A DNA stretch of 64,000 nucleotides, taken from contig CBDFGN010000006.1 of NCBI GenBank assembly GCA_965247065.1, forward strand, positions 4,712,001-4,776,000, written 5' to 3'. The DNA comes from CBDFGN01 sp965247065. GTDB taxonomy: Bacteria > Bacteroidota > Bacteroidia > Cytophagales > Cyclobacteriaceae. Both the position numbers and the translations under genes were made by a program. Shown one piece after another: positions 52,580 through 63,887 of this stretch. Positions within the stretch are counted from its first letter, which is position 1. Each line of letters starts with the position of its first letter. Under the pieces are notes generated by a model. It was not told where the DNA came from. It saw nothing but the letters and a program-made list of their open reading frames with translations, and made no database searches.

Positions 52580-53326
52580 TTATTCCTCCTTTTTAGTTTG
52601 GTCGTCAAACGCAGCCGCGGCATCAGGAGCGGTAACTTCTAACATTTTCAAACCAGGACCAGTATAAGTCACTGTCATTTTCTCTTCCCATTTACCTGAA
52701 ATTCTTCCCGAAAACGGTAGATCAAGATACACCACATCTTCATATGGAACGCCATCTACGCTATAGCCTGCTGGCGTGGAGACCCGGGCGATGTCACCAG
52801 ACAGCTCAATCAGCTCTGCCAGGCTATTGAACTCGCCATGACTTCTTTTCCCTTGCCCGCCAGAGAGGTCTCTTTCTTTGTATTTATAGTAAAAAGCGAG
52901 ACTCTCCAATCCCGGGGGGTGCTTTAGAAAATCTTCGGGATGAACATGGTCCGGCAATTTCGAGTCGCGCACGTCAAAGTAAACAATGGCCTGAACCCGG
53001 ACCGGATATCCCATAGGCATTTCAAGTTTAACAAATCGCTGTTTCTCTTTGAGCACCGAAGGAATGGGACCTCCCAGGTCGGGCCGGGCCAAGGGCACCC
53101 AAGCCGGTGGTGGTAGGGCCTCCAACGACGTTGATGCATGGCTGGTGTCCTTCCAATGGGTAAGGCAAACCGTTTCGTCCAACTCCGCGCCATCGGAGTC
53201 TTGGTAGGTCATTTTGAGATCTATTCGATAATTATCGCCAAACTCTTCCCATCCCAGGTCCGCGTCTTGCCATGGGGGTGCCAGCTTCCAGGCAACTTGT
53301 ATAAGCTCATCTCCCGTTTCTGCCAT
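52580..53326 (-). CDS. Unknown operon protein
   Basis: 248 aa, beta-rich, no signal: ELIQVAWKLAPPWQDADLGW, VQAIVYFDVRDSKLPDHVHP, VVYLDLPFSGRISGKWEEKM. Ends with an acidic/Lys tail. The next gene starts right after its stop. No family recognised. Confidence 0.65.
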   Translation of the reverse strand: MAETGDELIQVAWKLAPPWQDADLGWEEFGDNYRIDLKMTYQDSDGAELDETVCLTHWKDTSHASTSLEALPPPAWVPLARPDLGGPIPSVLKEKQRFVKLEMPMGYPVRVQAIVYFDVRDSKLPDHVHPEDFLKHPPGLESLAFYYKYKERDLSGGQGKRSHGEFNSLAELIELSGDIARVSTPAGYSVDGVPYEDVVYLDLPFSGRISGKWEEKMTVTYTGPGLKMLEVTAPDAAAAFDDQTKKEE

Positions 53327-53365
53327 CTTATCCGAATACCATTCCGGGCCGGGTTTAATCCAATC

Positions 53366-53809
53366 TTAAAAGTCTCCGTCACGTGTCATTGCAGAGCTCT
53401 TCAAAAGTTCCTGCCGAATATTGGGCGCCAGCGATGCCGGCGCTGGTTTCTTTCCGGCCACCATAGTCGATTCCATAACACCGACACCCTGTTTCTGCGG
53501 ACTGATGCGCCAATCCCGGCTTGAATCCAGAACCGTCCGGTACATATTAAGCCGATCCCACACAATGCCGAGATCGTCCTTGACCAAATGTGAGAATTGG
53601 ATCGTGCCCGCGGACTTTCCCAGCCGATGGTGATTGGTGAGTATTTCTTTACCGACCAGCACCAGTTGAAGGCCCGAAATGTGATAGGTGGTGTCTTCTT
53701 CGGTTGGTGCCAAGCGGTACTCCTCGCCCGGATTACCGGCCACGTTCACGGTTCCATCGCTGTGGCGAAAGTAGCGCTCGCTGGGTCGCAGTGGTCGATT
53801 CCGCTTCAT
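53366..53809 (-). CDS. Unknown operon protein
   Basis: 147 aa: RPSERYFRHSDGTVNVAGNP, YHISGLQLVLVGKEILTNHH, WDRLNMYRTVLDSSRDWRIS. Overlaps the upstream gene by 4 nt (ATGA), so coupled. No family recognised. Confidence 0.6.
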   Translation of the reverse strand: MKRNRPLRPSERYFRHSDGTVNVAGNPGEEYRLAPTEEDTTYHISGLQLVLVGKEILTNHHRLGKSAGTIQFSHLVKDDLGIVWDRLNMYRTVLDSSRDWRISPQKQGVGVMESTMVAGKKPAPASLAPNIRQELLKSSAMTRDGDF

Positions 53810-54057
53810 GATAGATCCTTTCTTGTGATGTCGATCGCTTGAGCAACTCCCACAAAGGTTACATCCATGCTTACGTCCTCAGGCAGATGGTCTACCCGAA
53901 TACGGAATGCATCCCGCAGCCGCGGGGACTCGTGTGGCTGGAGGTTAAGATCGAGCGGCACCCGCATGGTGATGATGTCAGTGTCCCTACCCTGGAAGCG
54001 CACCGACTTCTCCTTCCAGCGGTAAAAGTGGGTTTTTTTAAGCTGCTCATCTCGCAA
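53806..54057 (-). CDS. Unknown operon protein or C-terminal piece left of IS110
   Basis: 83 aa with a TTG start: RDEQLKKTHFYRWKEKSVRF, ITMRVPLDLNLQPHESPRLR, VSMDVTFVGVAQAIDI. The frame stays open about nine codons upstream, so it could be the tail of a longer gene broken by the IS110 element. The reading frame of the large gene beyond the IS cannot be joined with certainty. Confidence 0.45.
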   Translation of the reverse strand: MRDEQLKKTHFYRWKEKSVRFQGRDTDIITMRVPLDLNLQPHESPRLRDAFRIRVDHLPEDVSMDVTFVGVAQAIDITRKDLS

Positions 54058-54142
54058 AGGATCCTTTAGATTAGGCCTCTAGGATTATTCCAAGAATCAA
54101 GGTTTATTTTTATGAGGTGACCAAGGCGGTCATGAGTTAACA

Positions 54143-54208
54143 CTGGCAGAGGCGAATTATGCAAAGGCCTAGGTTTGCGACCTATCTCGCGATTCAATCC
54201 TCTGCCAG
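54143..54208 (+). ncRNA. Candidate bridge-RNA stem-loop of the IS110 element
   Basis: CTGGCAGAGG (54143-54152) / CCTCTGCCAG (54199-54208) is a perfect 10-bp stem closing a 46-nt loop with an inner AGGT-TTGCG-ACCT hairpin. It sits in the non-coding segment before the transposase, where IS110-group elements encode the bridge RNA that pairs with target and donor DNA (established for the family). Guide loops are not assigned here. Confidence 0.5.
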
Positions 54209-54314
54209 CTTTTTTGAACAAGCATCAAATAGAAATTTGGGACTAGACCCATTAGTAAGGTTTTGATCGTGTTCAAAAATGTTAACCCACTTGATAAGTC
54301 TTAATGGTAAAGTT

Positions 54315-55322
54315 ATGAATTTCAATTATTTCGTGGGCATTGATGTTTCAAAGTCAACCCTTGATTTTACGGTAGTACAAAATAGTCACAGGTTGTTTCA
54401 CCTAAGAACTGCTAATAGTCTGAAAGGGATTAAGAGTTTTATCAAGAGACTTATGCAGCTGCCTGGCTACCAGCCTGACCAGGTTTTGTTTTGCCTGGAA
54501 TTCACTGGGATCTATAACAATCATCTGCTCAATTACTTTGAAAAACAGCAGCTCAATGTGTGGCTGGAATCGGCCCGGCAGATCAAACAATCCCTGGGTG
54601 TTTTGAGAGGAAAGAACGATCAGGTGGATTCCTATCGAATCGCTCAATATGCCTGTCGAAACCAGGACAAAGCCCAGTTATGGAAGCCTTCTCGAAAGAA
54701 AATCCGCAATTTAAAGTTCATGCTATCACTCAGAGAACGACTGCTCAAGACTAAACTGCAGTTGGCAACTCCTTTAAAGGAGGCCTGTGGTTTTGTGGAT
54801 GATGATGTGATGCAACTTCAGAAAACTACCCTCAAACCGGTACTAGCTAACATGGAGAAAAAGCTCAAGGCTTTGGATCTGAAAATTTATGATTTCATTC
54901 GATCCGATCAATCTTTAAATGAGCTCTTTGAGCAAGTGACTTCAGTGGATAACACTGGATCTACTATTGCAGCCCATTTCATTGCAACTACCAATGAGTT
55001 CAAAGACTTTACTGAGGCCAAGAAGTTTGCCTGTTACTCAGGGGTAGTGCCCTTCGAGTACCGATCCGGCACCAGCTACCGGGGCCGGAGTCGAGTTTCG
55101 CATCTGGCCAATAAGAAGATGAAAAAGCTCCTGCATCTGGCAGCCATGTCAGCGGTTACTCATCCGGGGGAATTAAGGGATTATTATGAACGGAAAGTGG
55201 AATCAGGGAAAAACAAAATGTCGGTGTTGAATGCGATCCGGAACAAACTTATTCATAGAGTTTTTGCTGTAGTCCGAGAAACCAGAAAATATGAAAAAAC
55301 ATATACCCTGACTCTTGCTTGA
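54315..55322 (+). CDS. IS110-family transposase (DEDD)
   Basis: 335 aa from the ATG at 54315. RuvC-like DEDD domain: NYFVGIDVSKSTLDFTVVQN (Asp), FCLEFTGIYNNHLL (Glu), RGKNDQVDSYRIAQYA (two Asp). C-terminal transposase_20 domain with the serine motif EQVTSVDNTGSTIAAHFIAT and ACYSGVVPFEYRSGTSYRGR. Complete, possibly active. Confidence 0.92.
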   Translation: MNFNYFVGIDVSKSTLDFTVVQNSHRLFHLRTANSLKGIKSFIKRLMQLPGYQPDQVLFCLEFTGIYNNHLLNYFEKQQLNVWLESARQIKQSLGVLRGKNDQVDSYRIAQYACRNQDKAQLWKPSRKKIRNLKFMLSLRERLLKTKLQLATPLKEACGFVDDDVMQLQKTTLKPVLANMEKKLKALDLKIYDFIRSDQSLNELFEQVTSVDNTGSTIAAHFIATTNEFKDFTEAKKFACYSGVVPFEYRSGTSYRGRSRVSHLANKKMKKLLHLAAMSAVTHPGELRDYYERKVESGKNKMSVLNAIRNKLIHRVFAVVRETRKYEKTYTLTLA

Positions 55323-55335
55323 TCCATAGAAATCG

Positions 55336-58300
55336 CCAGTCTATAACGATAATAATAAGGTAATTCAGGTGCCCTGATTACCATCCCCTTCGGTTCCAGC
55401 AATTCTGTAAACGGATGGCCTTTGAGGGAAGCGTCGGGTTTCAGTTGACTGTCACCCGACCATTTGGCATCGGCCTTCAGGGCTGTGATTTCTTCTTCAG
55501 TCAATGGCGCTACGCCTTCCTCCTCGGTAAATTCATGGTTTAACCAATGGTCTGCTCCGTCCCATCCACTCCATTGTCGCCAGCCCTTGTTTACTTCTGC
55601 AAATAAGCTCCAGGCGAGGCTCCGGTAACCCAGTCGGTTCCTGAGGGTCTCATTGGATTGCACCATTGCTTCTTCTTCATGTTCGCGAATCAGCCATTCT
55701 GTACATGGAATATCGTCTCTGAGGTGATTGCCCTGGAATTCAATGGTGGGCACCCTTGGATTTTCTACTCTGGGCAACCTTACCAGCATAGGTTTTTCAG
55801 GCAGTTCTTCCATTTTCCCAATAAGGCCCAATTGTTGATATAGCGGATAGTATCGTCCAATTCTTTTCAGCAGGTAGGAGAATCGCCTGGCCAATGGCTC
55901 CTCATAGGTCTGTTGGAAGGTGATGCTGTCATCATTACTCACTGTTCGCTCAATATCGCCTTGTTCATTGTACCAGGATAAGCCAAAGGTTAAAGCAGTT
56001 GGAACCGTGATGCCCCTTGTTTGTACGAATCGGTCGGTAAAAGCCAAATAGCGTTGCAATACACCCAGCTGTGCGAAACCACCTAATACTTTACCAGTGC
56101 CAACCATCAGCTGTAAGCTATCCCTGAACTGATGGAAGGATTCGGTACGTTGGGCCTGCCTTTCATTTTCTCTGATTTCATCGTCGGTATGCATGGACAA
56201 GACTTTGATGACCGGATGTAAGCCAAGTCGGTAATAACTCATGGAAGTTTGGCGGTCGCTGTTCAACAGCAATTCCAGGGTCAGTTGGTAATGCTCGTGA
56301 GGTTGTAATGCGGCCCTGATGACATTGAACAATGCTTCATCCCGCAATATTTCGCTATCCTGATAAATGGCAAGATCAACAGTGCGACCCATCCATCTCA
56401 GTAGTCCCACGCCAAAGGGGTCTTTTTCCAGGTCAAATTCTTCACCCAGACCATCAAAAGACACTTGCAACAATGCCTTTGGCGAAACCCCGCCCCCATG
56501 AATATCCAGGTAAGCATTGTTCTCTTTCGCCCATTCCTGGAGGTGATACAGCAATTCTTCCAACTGTGCATGAATCAGGAGGCCTTCGGTCAAGCCTTTA
56601 ATTCGTTTGGTCTGCATCGGTACCAGCAATTCACCCCAATCAATGTAACCTTCAACAATATCGGCGTCCAATGGCGCCACTTCCGTACTGAAATTAGAAT
56701 CCCATTTGGCAAAATCGACGGTGCTGAAAGGAGAATTGCCATAAACGGTATCCGATAATACTTCTACAGCCACCTGTTTGCGGTAGTTTTTCAACTCATC
56801 CCTGGTACTGGCATCCCGATCGCGTACATATACTTCGTATCCACCGGTTGGATATCTGAATTGCTCATCCACGTAGTTATTGTGCAGCAACTTGATGCTT
56901 ACTTCCCGCAATAATGGATCATTTGTGGGCAGTAAACTAAATTGGTGGGAGTCACTTTGTAAGACCGGCACAAGGTAAGGCACCACCTCACCGCGCAAGT
57001 CAATGTGATCTACCCATTCAATAGCGGCATCGGAAGCCGCCGGAATACGTTCGAGGTAGGCGTAGGGTTTTTCCGGTGCACTATTGATGGCCGTTGAATG
57101 TTCACATCGAATGAGGCGGGAAGCATTGCCTTCTTTGGTAATCGACCGCGCATATATGGTATGCACCTGTCCATGTGCAAATGCCGAAAGATCATCTAAG
57201 ATCAATGCCTGTTCGGGATGATCAATCACACCTAATAATGTCATTCCTTTTGGAGAGACAATGGGCTGATCGTCACTATCGCCAACATCTTCCACGTCAT
57301 CGCCCAATCCGTAATATCCACCGGAGGACAACGCTTTTGCATGGGTCCATATCTCGTAGCGAACAGCACTTCCCTCCCAATTGAGCATCTCCTTGCTCTG
57401 AGTGATCTGGATGCTTATATGCTCCTGATCAATGCTAGTGGCCGACAATTCCACCTCATAGGCACAACCGGCCTTGTCTGGCGGAGGTGGGGCATCCAGG
57501 TGTTTCTTAGTGGTTAAGTATTCAAGGGTTTGTGAATGATTGCCAAAAATATCGACGGCAGTAAAGCGATAGATGAGCTGGTCACCTACAGCAACGGGTA
57601 CCTGGAACATGTCGGAGAAATCAAATCGCGGCACCACCAGATAGAAATTGCGGTTGCCGTCACCAATATCGACCATGGCAGGTACAAAACCGGGTTTGGC
57701 CTCCCAACGCGTATATCCTTCTTCCTTCGACTCACTTGAAAGATTGCTTCTTTCCACCAGGTAGTGATCGAAGTATTCAAAGTCTTTGTGTTCCTCTAGT
57801 AGGCCGGAGGCTTCTCTTTCGGTCATCAATTTAATCTCACCGTCGGCGGTGGAGCTTTCCAATTCCCATGAAAAATGGATACCCTGTTGATCCTGGAATT
57901 CCAACAAATCTTTTAACCGGTAGTTGACTCCTTCTTTTTCAAAGCCAACCCCAAAATGATCCTGGTCGATGCTGCCCTGCTCAATTTGATTGGCTTTTAC
58001 TGATTGTGTCTTTCCATATCCCCGATCTATTTTTAGCGAATGGACCTTCAGGGAGAATTTGTCTTCATCTGTAATTTTAAACCGATAAGCAAGCCCTGAA
58101 GTGGCCAGCACTTCCAACTCTTCCATTGCGATGTCACTGTTCAGCAATCGGTTGTAATGTCTCAGCAAAGTTCCTGAAAGCCCACTGCGGATGCTACGCA
58201 TGTTCTCCAGGCCATCGAGCAATAACTTCCGGCGGGAATACACCTGTTTTTCATCTTCCAAATCTACTTCGTCCAGCTCATACCCTTGACCCAACATATA

Positions 58301-59239
58301 CTCCATAACATCTGGCTTATTCATCACCTCTTCAGTCCATCGTGTTTGCGCGATGGTGAGGGCCTGCCAGGAGTAAATGTCGTCCTGTCCGTATTTGAAG
58401 GCTTCTTCCAGGGCGAGGTCGTAAATGCTGCCATCGGCCGAGAATTTGGGCGATCGTACATCCGGACGCACTTCCAGGTCATCATCCATGCCATCTCTGG
58501 CTCCTTCTTCTGTGCGTACACGCCAGTCGGTGATCAATTCCGGCACTAGGTAACTGTCTTCCAGTATTTGATCTATCAGTTGGTGTTCGGTTTGTACGGT
58601 TTGCGGTTCAAAATACAGGCTACCCAGCTTAAATTTAGGGTCTTGTTCCTGGCCTTCAACGGCTTTTATTTGAACTTCCTTGTTCCAGGGAACACTTGCC
58701 CTGATCGTGCTTTTATTGCCGGCAGTACTCAACTTTTGGTCAGTGGAGATGCTGTCCAATGCTACATTGTTCAATACAAAGGTCAACTCATAAGCCGGGT
58801 CGGCTGATTTTTTATAAGTGCCATTTTGATTGATACCCGGACAGGCAAACCAGGAATCTTCTTCGGGTAGTAGCAGCAGATAGATGTAGTCGTCTTTTTT
58901 AACGGGCATTACCCGCCATCGGGGGACCTGTTTCTTCACTGGAGGCTGTAGGAACAGTGGTTCGGGAAGGTATCTGATCGGTCTTTCATCATCATCTCCG
59001 GCTATAGTTACCCCTTCAAATACCCGGCTTCTGGCCTCTTGCAATGCGGGTTTATTAATGGCAAAGGACACCTGAGCGCCGAAGCTGAATTTCCAGATTC
59101 TCAATGACGCAGAAGCATAATCCTCCATGCCAAATCCTGCATCAGATATACCAAAATCAACCCTCGCACTGATGATGATATTAATTTCAATACCAATACT
59201 GAACCTGATGCGTATCCAGAAGATTTTAAAATCCACCAT
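55336..59239 (-). CDS. Very large beta-rich protein, 3' end cut by IS110
   Basis: About 1300 native residues; the last 20 or so of the open frame (after YYYRYRLAIS) are antisense to the transposase and not native. The start overlaps the upstream gene stop by 14 nt. N-terminal FKIFWIRIRFSIGIEINIII and SASLRIWKFSFGAQVSFAIN continue the alternating beta pattern of the upstream protein. Later parts include a fibronectin-III-like stretch (CAYEVELSATSIDQEHISIQ) and long helical segments. No signal peptide. Function unknown. Confidence 0.7.
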
Positions 59240-59688
59240 TTAGTTTAATGGCGATAATAATGATGGCATCAATACCCACAATGCCGTATAAAGCTGGTCT
59301 GTGGCCTATTCTGACCTGAATCATGCCATAGATACCAATGTAGATCTTGATGTAGATACCAATGCTGCCAATGCCAAAGGAGAAACCAAACGTGTACTCA
59401 TGATCAATGGCGATTTCAAAGCCAATTCCCACGATCAATGAGGTAGGTGTAGTCCGCATCATAAACCCGGCCCGACCAGTGTAGGCACCCAACGGGAAAG
59501 TCAACTGCCGTGGCCATCCCAGCTCAACTCTGAACATATTGGGTTTGGTTTCCAACACAAAACTGAAGGGATTTTTGATCAATGCCTGCACCAAAGCAGG
59601 TGGCACCCCTTTGGGGCTTGCCGCCGACGGATCTACCACATACGTGGCCAGCAAATGCCTGTTTCTGGCAGAATAATACAATAAACCA

Positions 59689-60719
59689 ACGTGAGTTCGA
59701 CAATAAGGAATGATTAAAGAGCGAGAAAGAGTTGACCGGTGTCCTGGTAGTTCAATTTGATTGAGGGCTTTTTTTCGCAAAAGTTGTAAGCGATTAAAGC
59801 CGAGAAAAGGTTGGTAAGGAAATTAGTTGGGCTCCTGTGCCTGGAGTGTTCAATCTGGAAGATGTTTTTAAGTTGATCAATGATAGTCTCACAAATAGCC
59901 CTTTTACGGAGCATTATAGCATCCATGATGGGGGTTAAGGATGAGGACTTCATATTGCGTTTGAGTTTGGTTATCAGATGGACTCCGCGGAAGAACAGAT
60001 TTTTAAAAAGTTCCTTACTGATGTAGCCTTTATCACCAAAGAGCTTTCCGAATAATTTCTTAATAAACCGTTCAATTTTAAGAGGCTTTCTGTCATCCAC
60101 ATTGCCCGGTGTGAGCATAAAATCGATGATTTCACCCGTATCAGCAGTGATAAGATGGAGCTTAAACCCGTAGAACCATCCGATGGAACAATGGCCTCTT
60201 TTAGCTAACCCTTCAAATACTTTATGGTTATGGATCCGTCTGTTATGACAGACCCTTAACGGAGTGCTGTCTATAAAACTTATACCTGTACACTGTCCAG
60301 TCCCTTGTGTTTTCAGATAAATAGCCATTGGCAGAAGACTTCCACTACAAAGTTCTACCATTCGGTTATAGCTTACCACATCAGGAAAGAAGGAGCGCAA
60401 GTGGCCACAAACGTATGTGTTGTAAAAGGTCTTGAAATTTCGATATCCTGAGATCTGGAACAAGACCTGTATAGTCATTACTTCGGATAAAGAAAGCTTA
60501 CCAGGTTTGTTGCGCTTTTTACTTCCCAGCAATCTTTTTTCCAATTTTGGGACAAAATCCAGACAAAAATCGTCAATGGAACAAAAAATTTCAGTAATTT
60601 TAGTAGCAGTTAACATAGGCAGAAATATTAGTTATTTTGTTGATTGTCAATGACTTAATATACTAATTTTCTGCCTTTTTTCTATCAATAAACTACTCTA
60701 TTTTATATCGAACTCACGT
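59689..60719 (-). mobile_element. IS982-family insertion sequence, copy 3
   Basis: 1031 bp with ends ACGTGAGTTCGA, flanked by the direct repeat TAAACCA (59682-59688 and 60720-60726). The only copy with a clean 7-bp duplication; copy 2 has 6 bp. Confidence 0.92.
59714..60616 (-). CDS. IS982-family DDE transposase, copy 3
   Basis: 300 aa, same sequence as copy 2 as far as can be read (AKRGHCS variant). DDE motifs intact. Confidence 0.92.
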   Translation of the reverse strand: MLTATKITEIFCSIDDFCLDFVPKLEKRLLGSKKRNKPGKLSLSEVMTIQVLFQISGYRNFKTFYNTYVCGHLRSFFPDVVSYNRMVELCSGSLLPMAIYLKTQGTGQCTGISFIDSTPLRVCHNRRIHNHKVFEGLAKRGHCSIGWFYGFKLHLITADTGEIIDFMLTPGNVDDRKPLKIERFIKKLFGKLFGDKGYISKELFKNLFFRGVHLITKLKRNMKSSSLTPIMDAIMLRKRAICETIIDQLKNIFQIEHSRHRSPTNFLTNLFSALIAYNFCEKKPSIKLNYQDTGQLFLAL

Positions 60720-63405
60720 TAAACCAATGATGGAGGGCCGCAATCCTCCCGATCCTTTTTTCACTTCATCAATAACACCAAACAACCAACCACGCATAGA
60801 GAGTAAGATGGTGAGGTCGCTGCGTATGCCAAGTAAAATGTCGCCTACAATGGGTGAAGGTTCTTTCCTTGGGTCGAGTCCGTAAGTCATCCAGGCGGAT
60901 ATCACTACTGTCCAGCGGGCTGAATCCCCTTCCAGGTCATTGGTCCAGGAGGTGGGCAGGTGTGGACCAATGGTCATAGTGCCCTGGGAAGGATTATCCA
61001 GCACCAGATTGGGGTTATCCATGGCATGCAAGGTCTTGCGCCATCCGAAACCTACACCCAGGTCGCGCAGGTAAAACTCATCGATGAATTTAATATCTAT
61101 GTCGCTCCATTCGGCATACACCATCCATACCCTCAACTTCTTCGAATCCGATTCCCGCATGACGGTTGCGAATTCCAGTATCACATTGATATTAACCGTT
61201 TTACTAATGGTTAACTTACCATGCCCTTTAAATCCTTTCCATGCCTCGGTATCGCTATAATTGACCGAGCCTGTAATGGCAATAGAAGGTTTGTAAGCGA
61301 ATTCCAATCCGAGGTTTTCCAGGGCGATGCGCGGAAGCAGTTCATTGGGTTTTGGCTTCCCGATTTTGAATTTGTGGAATTCAGGATCTTTGTTTTGTAG
61401 GTCATTACTGCTAAAGAATACCTGACCGCCGATCGTAATGGCAGCCTGCCCTTCATCAAAACCGGTGCCAATGCCAATGCTTCGCATTTCAAAGCCAAAA
61501 ATGCCCAAAATGGGTACTGTAACCGGTTTGGCCAATACAATTGACAATTTGATGCCTGGAGGTAGTTTATCGAAGGACTTGGTGAGCACCAGGTCTTTAA
61601 ACTCCAAATTGGCCGACTTCAAGTCGGATAGCAGGAAGCCCCCTGCTCCTTCTGGTGGTACAATGCTTATCTTTCCGGTAACCATGAGGATGAGGCTCAG
61701 ATTGCCATTGACCTTGTGAATGTCGATGTTCACTGATTTAAGCTCTAACTCCACCCACCAGTCGGTTTTAGCATGTAAACCCAGTTGGAAGTCGGCCTGC
61801 ACCCTGTCCAACTCAAAGCCTTCCTTAAACGATAGCAGGATGCTGCCAGTGGCGTTGTCCATCCATGGAAGGGGCCCTTCCGCTTTAATATATCCACTCT
61901 GGAACTTACTGCGGCTAAAGATCACCTGTCCTTCGGCACCTTTGAACGATTCCCCTATTCCCGATACTTTGGTGACCCCGCCTTTCAGGAACAGCTCCAT
62001 GTCAATCCCACCTCCGTCAATGAGCAGGTTAGACACCTCCATTTCGAAACCACCGTCATCACCTTCCGAAATACCACCGTAGTAGGCCCGAAGCTTGCTA
62101 GCGGTCAAAGTCAATTGACCGGCTTCAAAGGCCACCATGAGCGTATCCAGCCCCGTGACCGTCAGACCAGCAACGGTAAATTCCTTAAACTCCGTGCGAA
62201 TTTTCAGACTGGCCGCCGGATCAAAGGCCATGGTATCGGTATCCAGCGTAAAGCGCCAATCGGCAATGAACGGAATAGGGTCACCGGAATCAATTTTCAC
62301 CTTCAGCCCGATGACGAAGTCAATACCATATACCGCTCCTTCGTTGTAGAAACTGGCATTGTCGATGCTCATTTCCACCTGTGGAGCATCACCATCAAGA
62401 CTGCCGAACTTGAAACCCACCAGTTGCGAAGGGTCGATGTTCAAAGGCAGGTCGGCAAAGAAGTTGGTAATGGGGTTCAACCTAGGCACATAGTCCCAGC
62501 GCAGTGGTAGGTTGGCAGAGACCAGGGTTTTGTCAATGGGTTCATCACCCAGCTCAAAGGAGATTTGCAGGTCGGGCAATTCGGGTACTTCTATACCATC
62601 TTCAATGGGCAACATAGCCATGATCTCCTTGGCATCGTCGAGCGCCCCTTCCACCTTTCGAATAAACGGCCCATGCAGCTTTAGTCCGGCCTCGTTGGAC
62701 AAGAACAATCGCAGGGACAATTCCAGGTGGTCGTCCTCCATTACTGAGGAAAGGATGATGGCTGCTTCTCCGAATAAGGCCAGCTTCAGCCCACCAAACT
62801 CGGCAATGTCAATCTGATCCGGAGGGCCGATAACCACATCGAAAAACACCCGTCCAAAGGCGTCAACACCGGTTTCGAGGTGGATAAAATCGTCGTACTG
62901 GTCAATTAAATCGCCCACAGCATCTTTAACCGCAGACAGGTCGATGCTGCCAAATGGAAAGTCCTTAAGTAAAGCTCCAGCACCATCGAAAATAGATAGT
63001 ATTTTCCTGGGCTCTACCGGCGCTCTCCATCGGTCCTCCTGTCTTTTTGGAACTCCCATTTTAAGCCGACCCTCTGCAGACATCGGCCAGGGAATTTCCA
63101 CCAACACATCACTTTCTTCATCACCGCCAAAACTTCCAATTATTGATATCTCCCCCAAGGTGTCTCCCGGAAAATAATCTGGATGAGCATCGATTTGCCA
63201 GTCCGACAACAGGTACCACTCGAAAGAAATTTCATCGCCAACCTGGGTTAAAACCAACTTCCAACCCGCAACTTCAATCATATCCATGAACCTATTCTCG
63301 GGTCCTTCAAACCCTTCTAAGATCAGGCTTTCTGATGTGAGTGAAACTATTTCAAGATTTTCACTTTGAAATAAGATGGGGTACTCTAGATCAAGCTCCT
63401 CAAGA

Positions 63406-63591
63406 TCAATTTGGTTGATTACTTGCTTCCTCTTCACTTCCTACATCCGAATAGTTACTTAATCTGATAGCCGTGACCGAAGACAGTTCGTCTAGAGCGT
63501 TTTCCACGCCCGGATCAGATTCTTCCGTTTTCCCGAACAATTCCAATCTGGAATCGGATTTGCCACAAGAAACCCATTTGTAATCAGGCAA
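63406..63591 (-). CDS. Small protein at the head of the large operon
   Basis: 61 aa: PDYKWVSCGKSDSRLELFGK, DPGVENALDELSSVTAIRLS, acidic tail SDVGSEEEASNQPN. Overlaps the start of the giant gene by 32 nt, a strong hint of coupling. No family recognised. Confidence 0.5.
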   Translation of the reverse strand: MPDYKWVSCGKSDSRLELFGKTEESDPGVENALDELSSVTAIRLSNYSDVGSEEEASNQPN

Positions 63592-63755
63592 AATCTTTCC
63601 TTTTTGTAACGGTTGGCTAGTGGTGGTTATAGACTACAACCTTAAATAGCATCAACCACAATGTAAGAAAAAAATCAAATTATTGTAACATAAGGGTAAG
63701 GCATGAATTGTATTAATCCAATTAGTGGGTATAGGTGGTGGTCAATTTATCGCCG

Positions 63756-63887
63756 CTAGTGCTCAAACAAGGGTCTTTCTTCTTTTACCCAAGTTTCATC
63801 CGTTTTCCCATCACCATCTTCTATTGCATTTTTCAAAGCATTATGAAGTCGACGCCCGAACATCAAGAATTCACTTCGCTTGGCCAT
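63756..63887 (-). CDS. Possible small gene upstream of the large operon
   Basis: 43 codons: AKRSEFLMFGRRLHNALKNA, IEDGDGKTDETWVKEERPLF. Protein-like composition, ATG start, TAG stop, no clear Shine-Dalgarno. The rest of 63592-64000 shows nothing else that I can support. Confidence 0.35.
   Translation of the reverse strand: MAKRSEFLMFGRRLHNALKNAIEDGDGKTDETWVKEERPLFEH

Larger units (their letters stand above)
54090..55335 (+). mobile_element. IS110-family insertion sequence
   Basis: One DEDD transposase gene with about 220 bp of non-coding DNA before it, as in the IS110 group. Ends are approximate because these elements have no long inverted repeats. It interrupts the minus-strand operon. Confidence 0.8.
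59226..63437 (-). pseudogene. DUF6603-like giant beta protein, split by IS982
   Basis: 63437-60720 and 59681-59226 join, after removing the IS and one 7-bp target copy (TAAACCA), into one frame of 1057 codons with the junction RPSIIGLLYYSARN. The protein is almost entirely amphipathic beta strands with glycine-rich turns (SIGIGTGFDEGQAAITIGGQ, GFEIAIDHEYTFGFSFGIGS). I relate it to DUF6603-type giant proteins, by pattern only. No signal peptide. The first gene after a 61-aa leader gene; a 14-nt overlap couples it to the next. Confidence 0.75.

Noticed and set aside
55253..55335. Last residues of the 1300-aa protein as native C-terminus
   Set aside because: They are antisense to the IS110 transposase end, so acquired by insertion.
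53806..55400. Joining the 83-aa frame to the giant gene across the IS110 element
   Set aside because: The element ends are not defined and the joins I tried at shared short sequences were out of frame; left as a separate entry.
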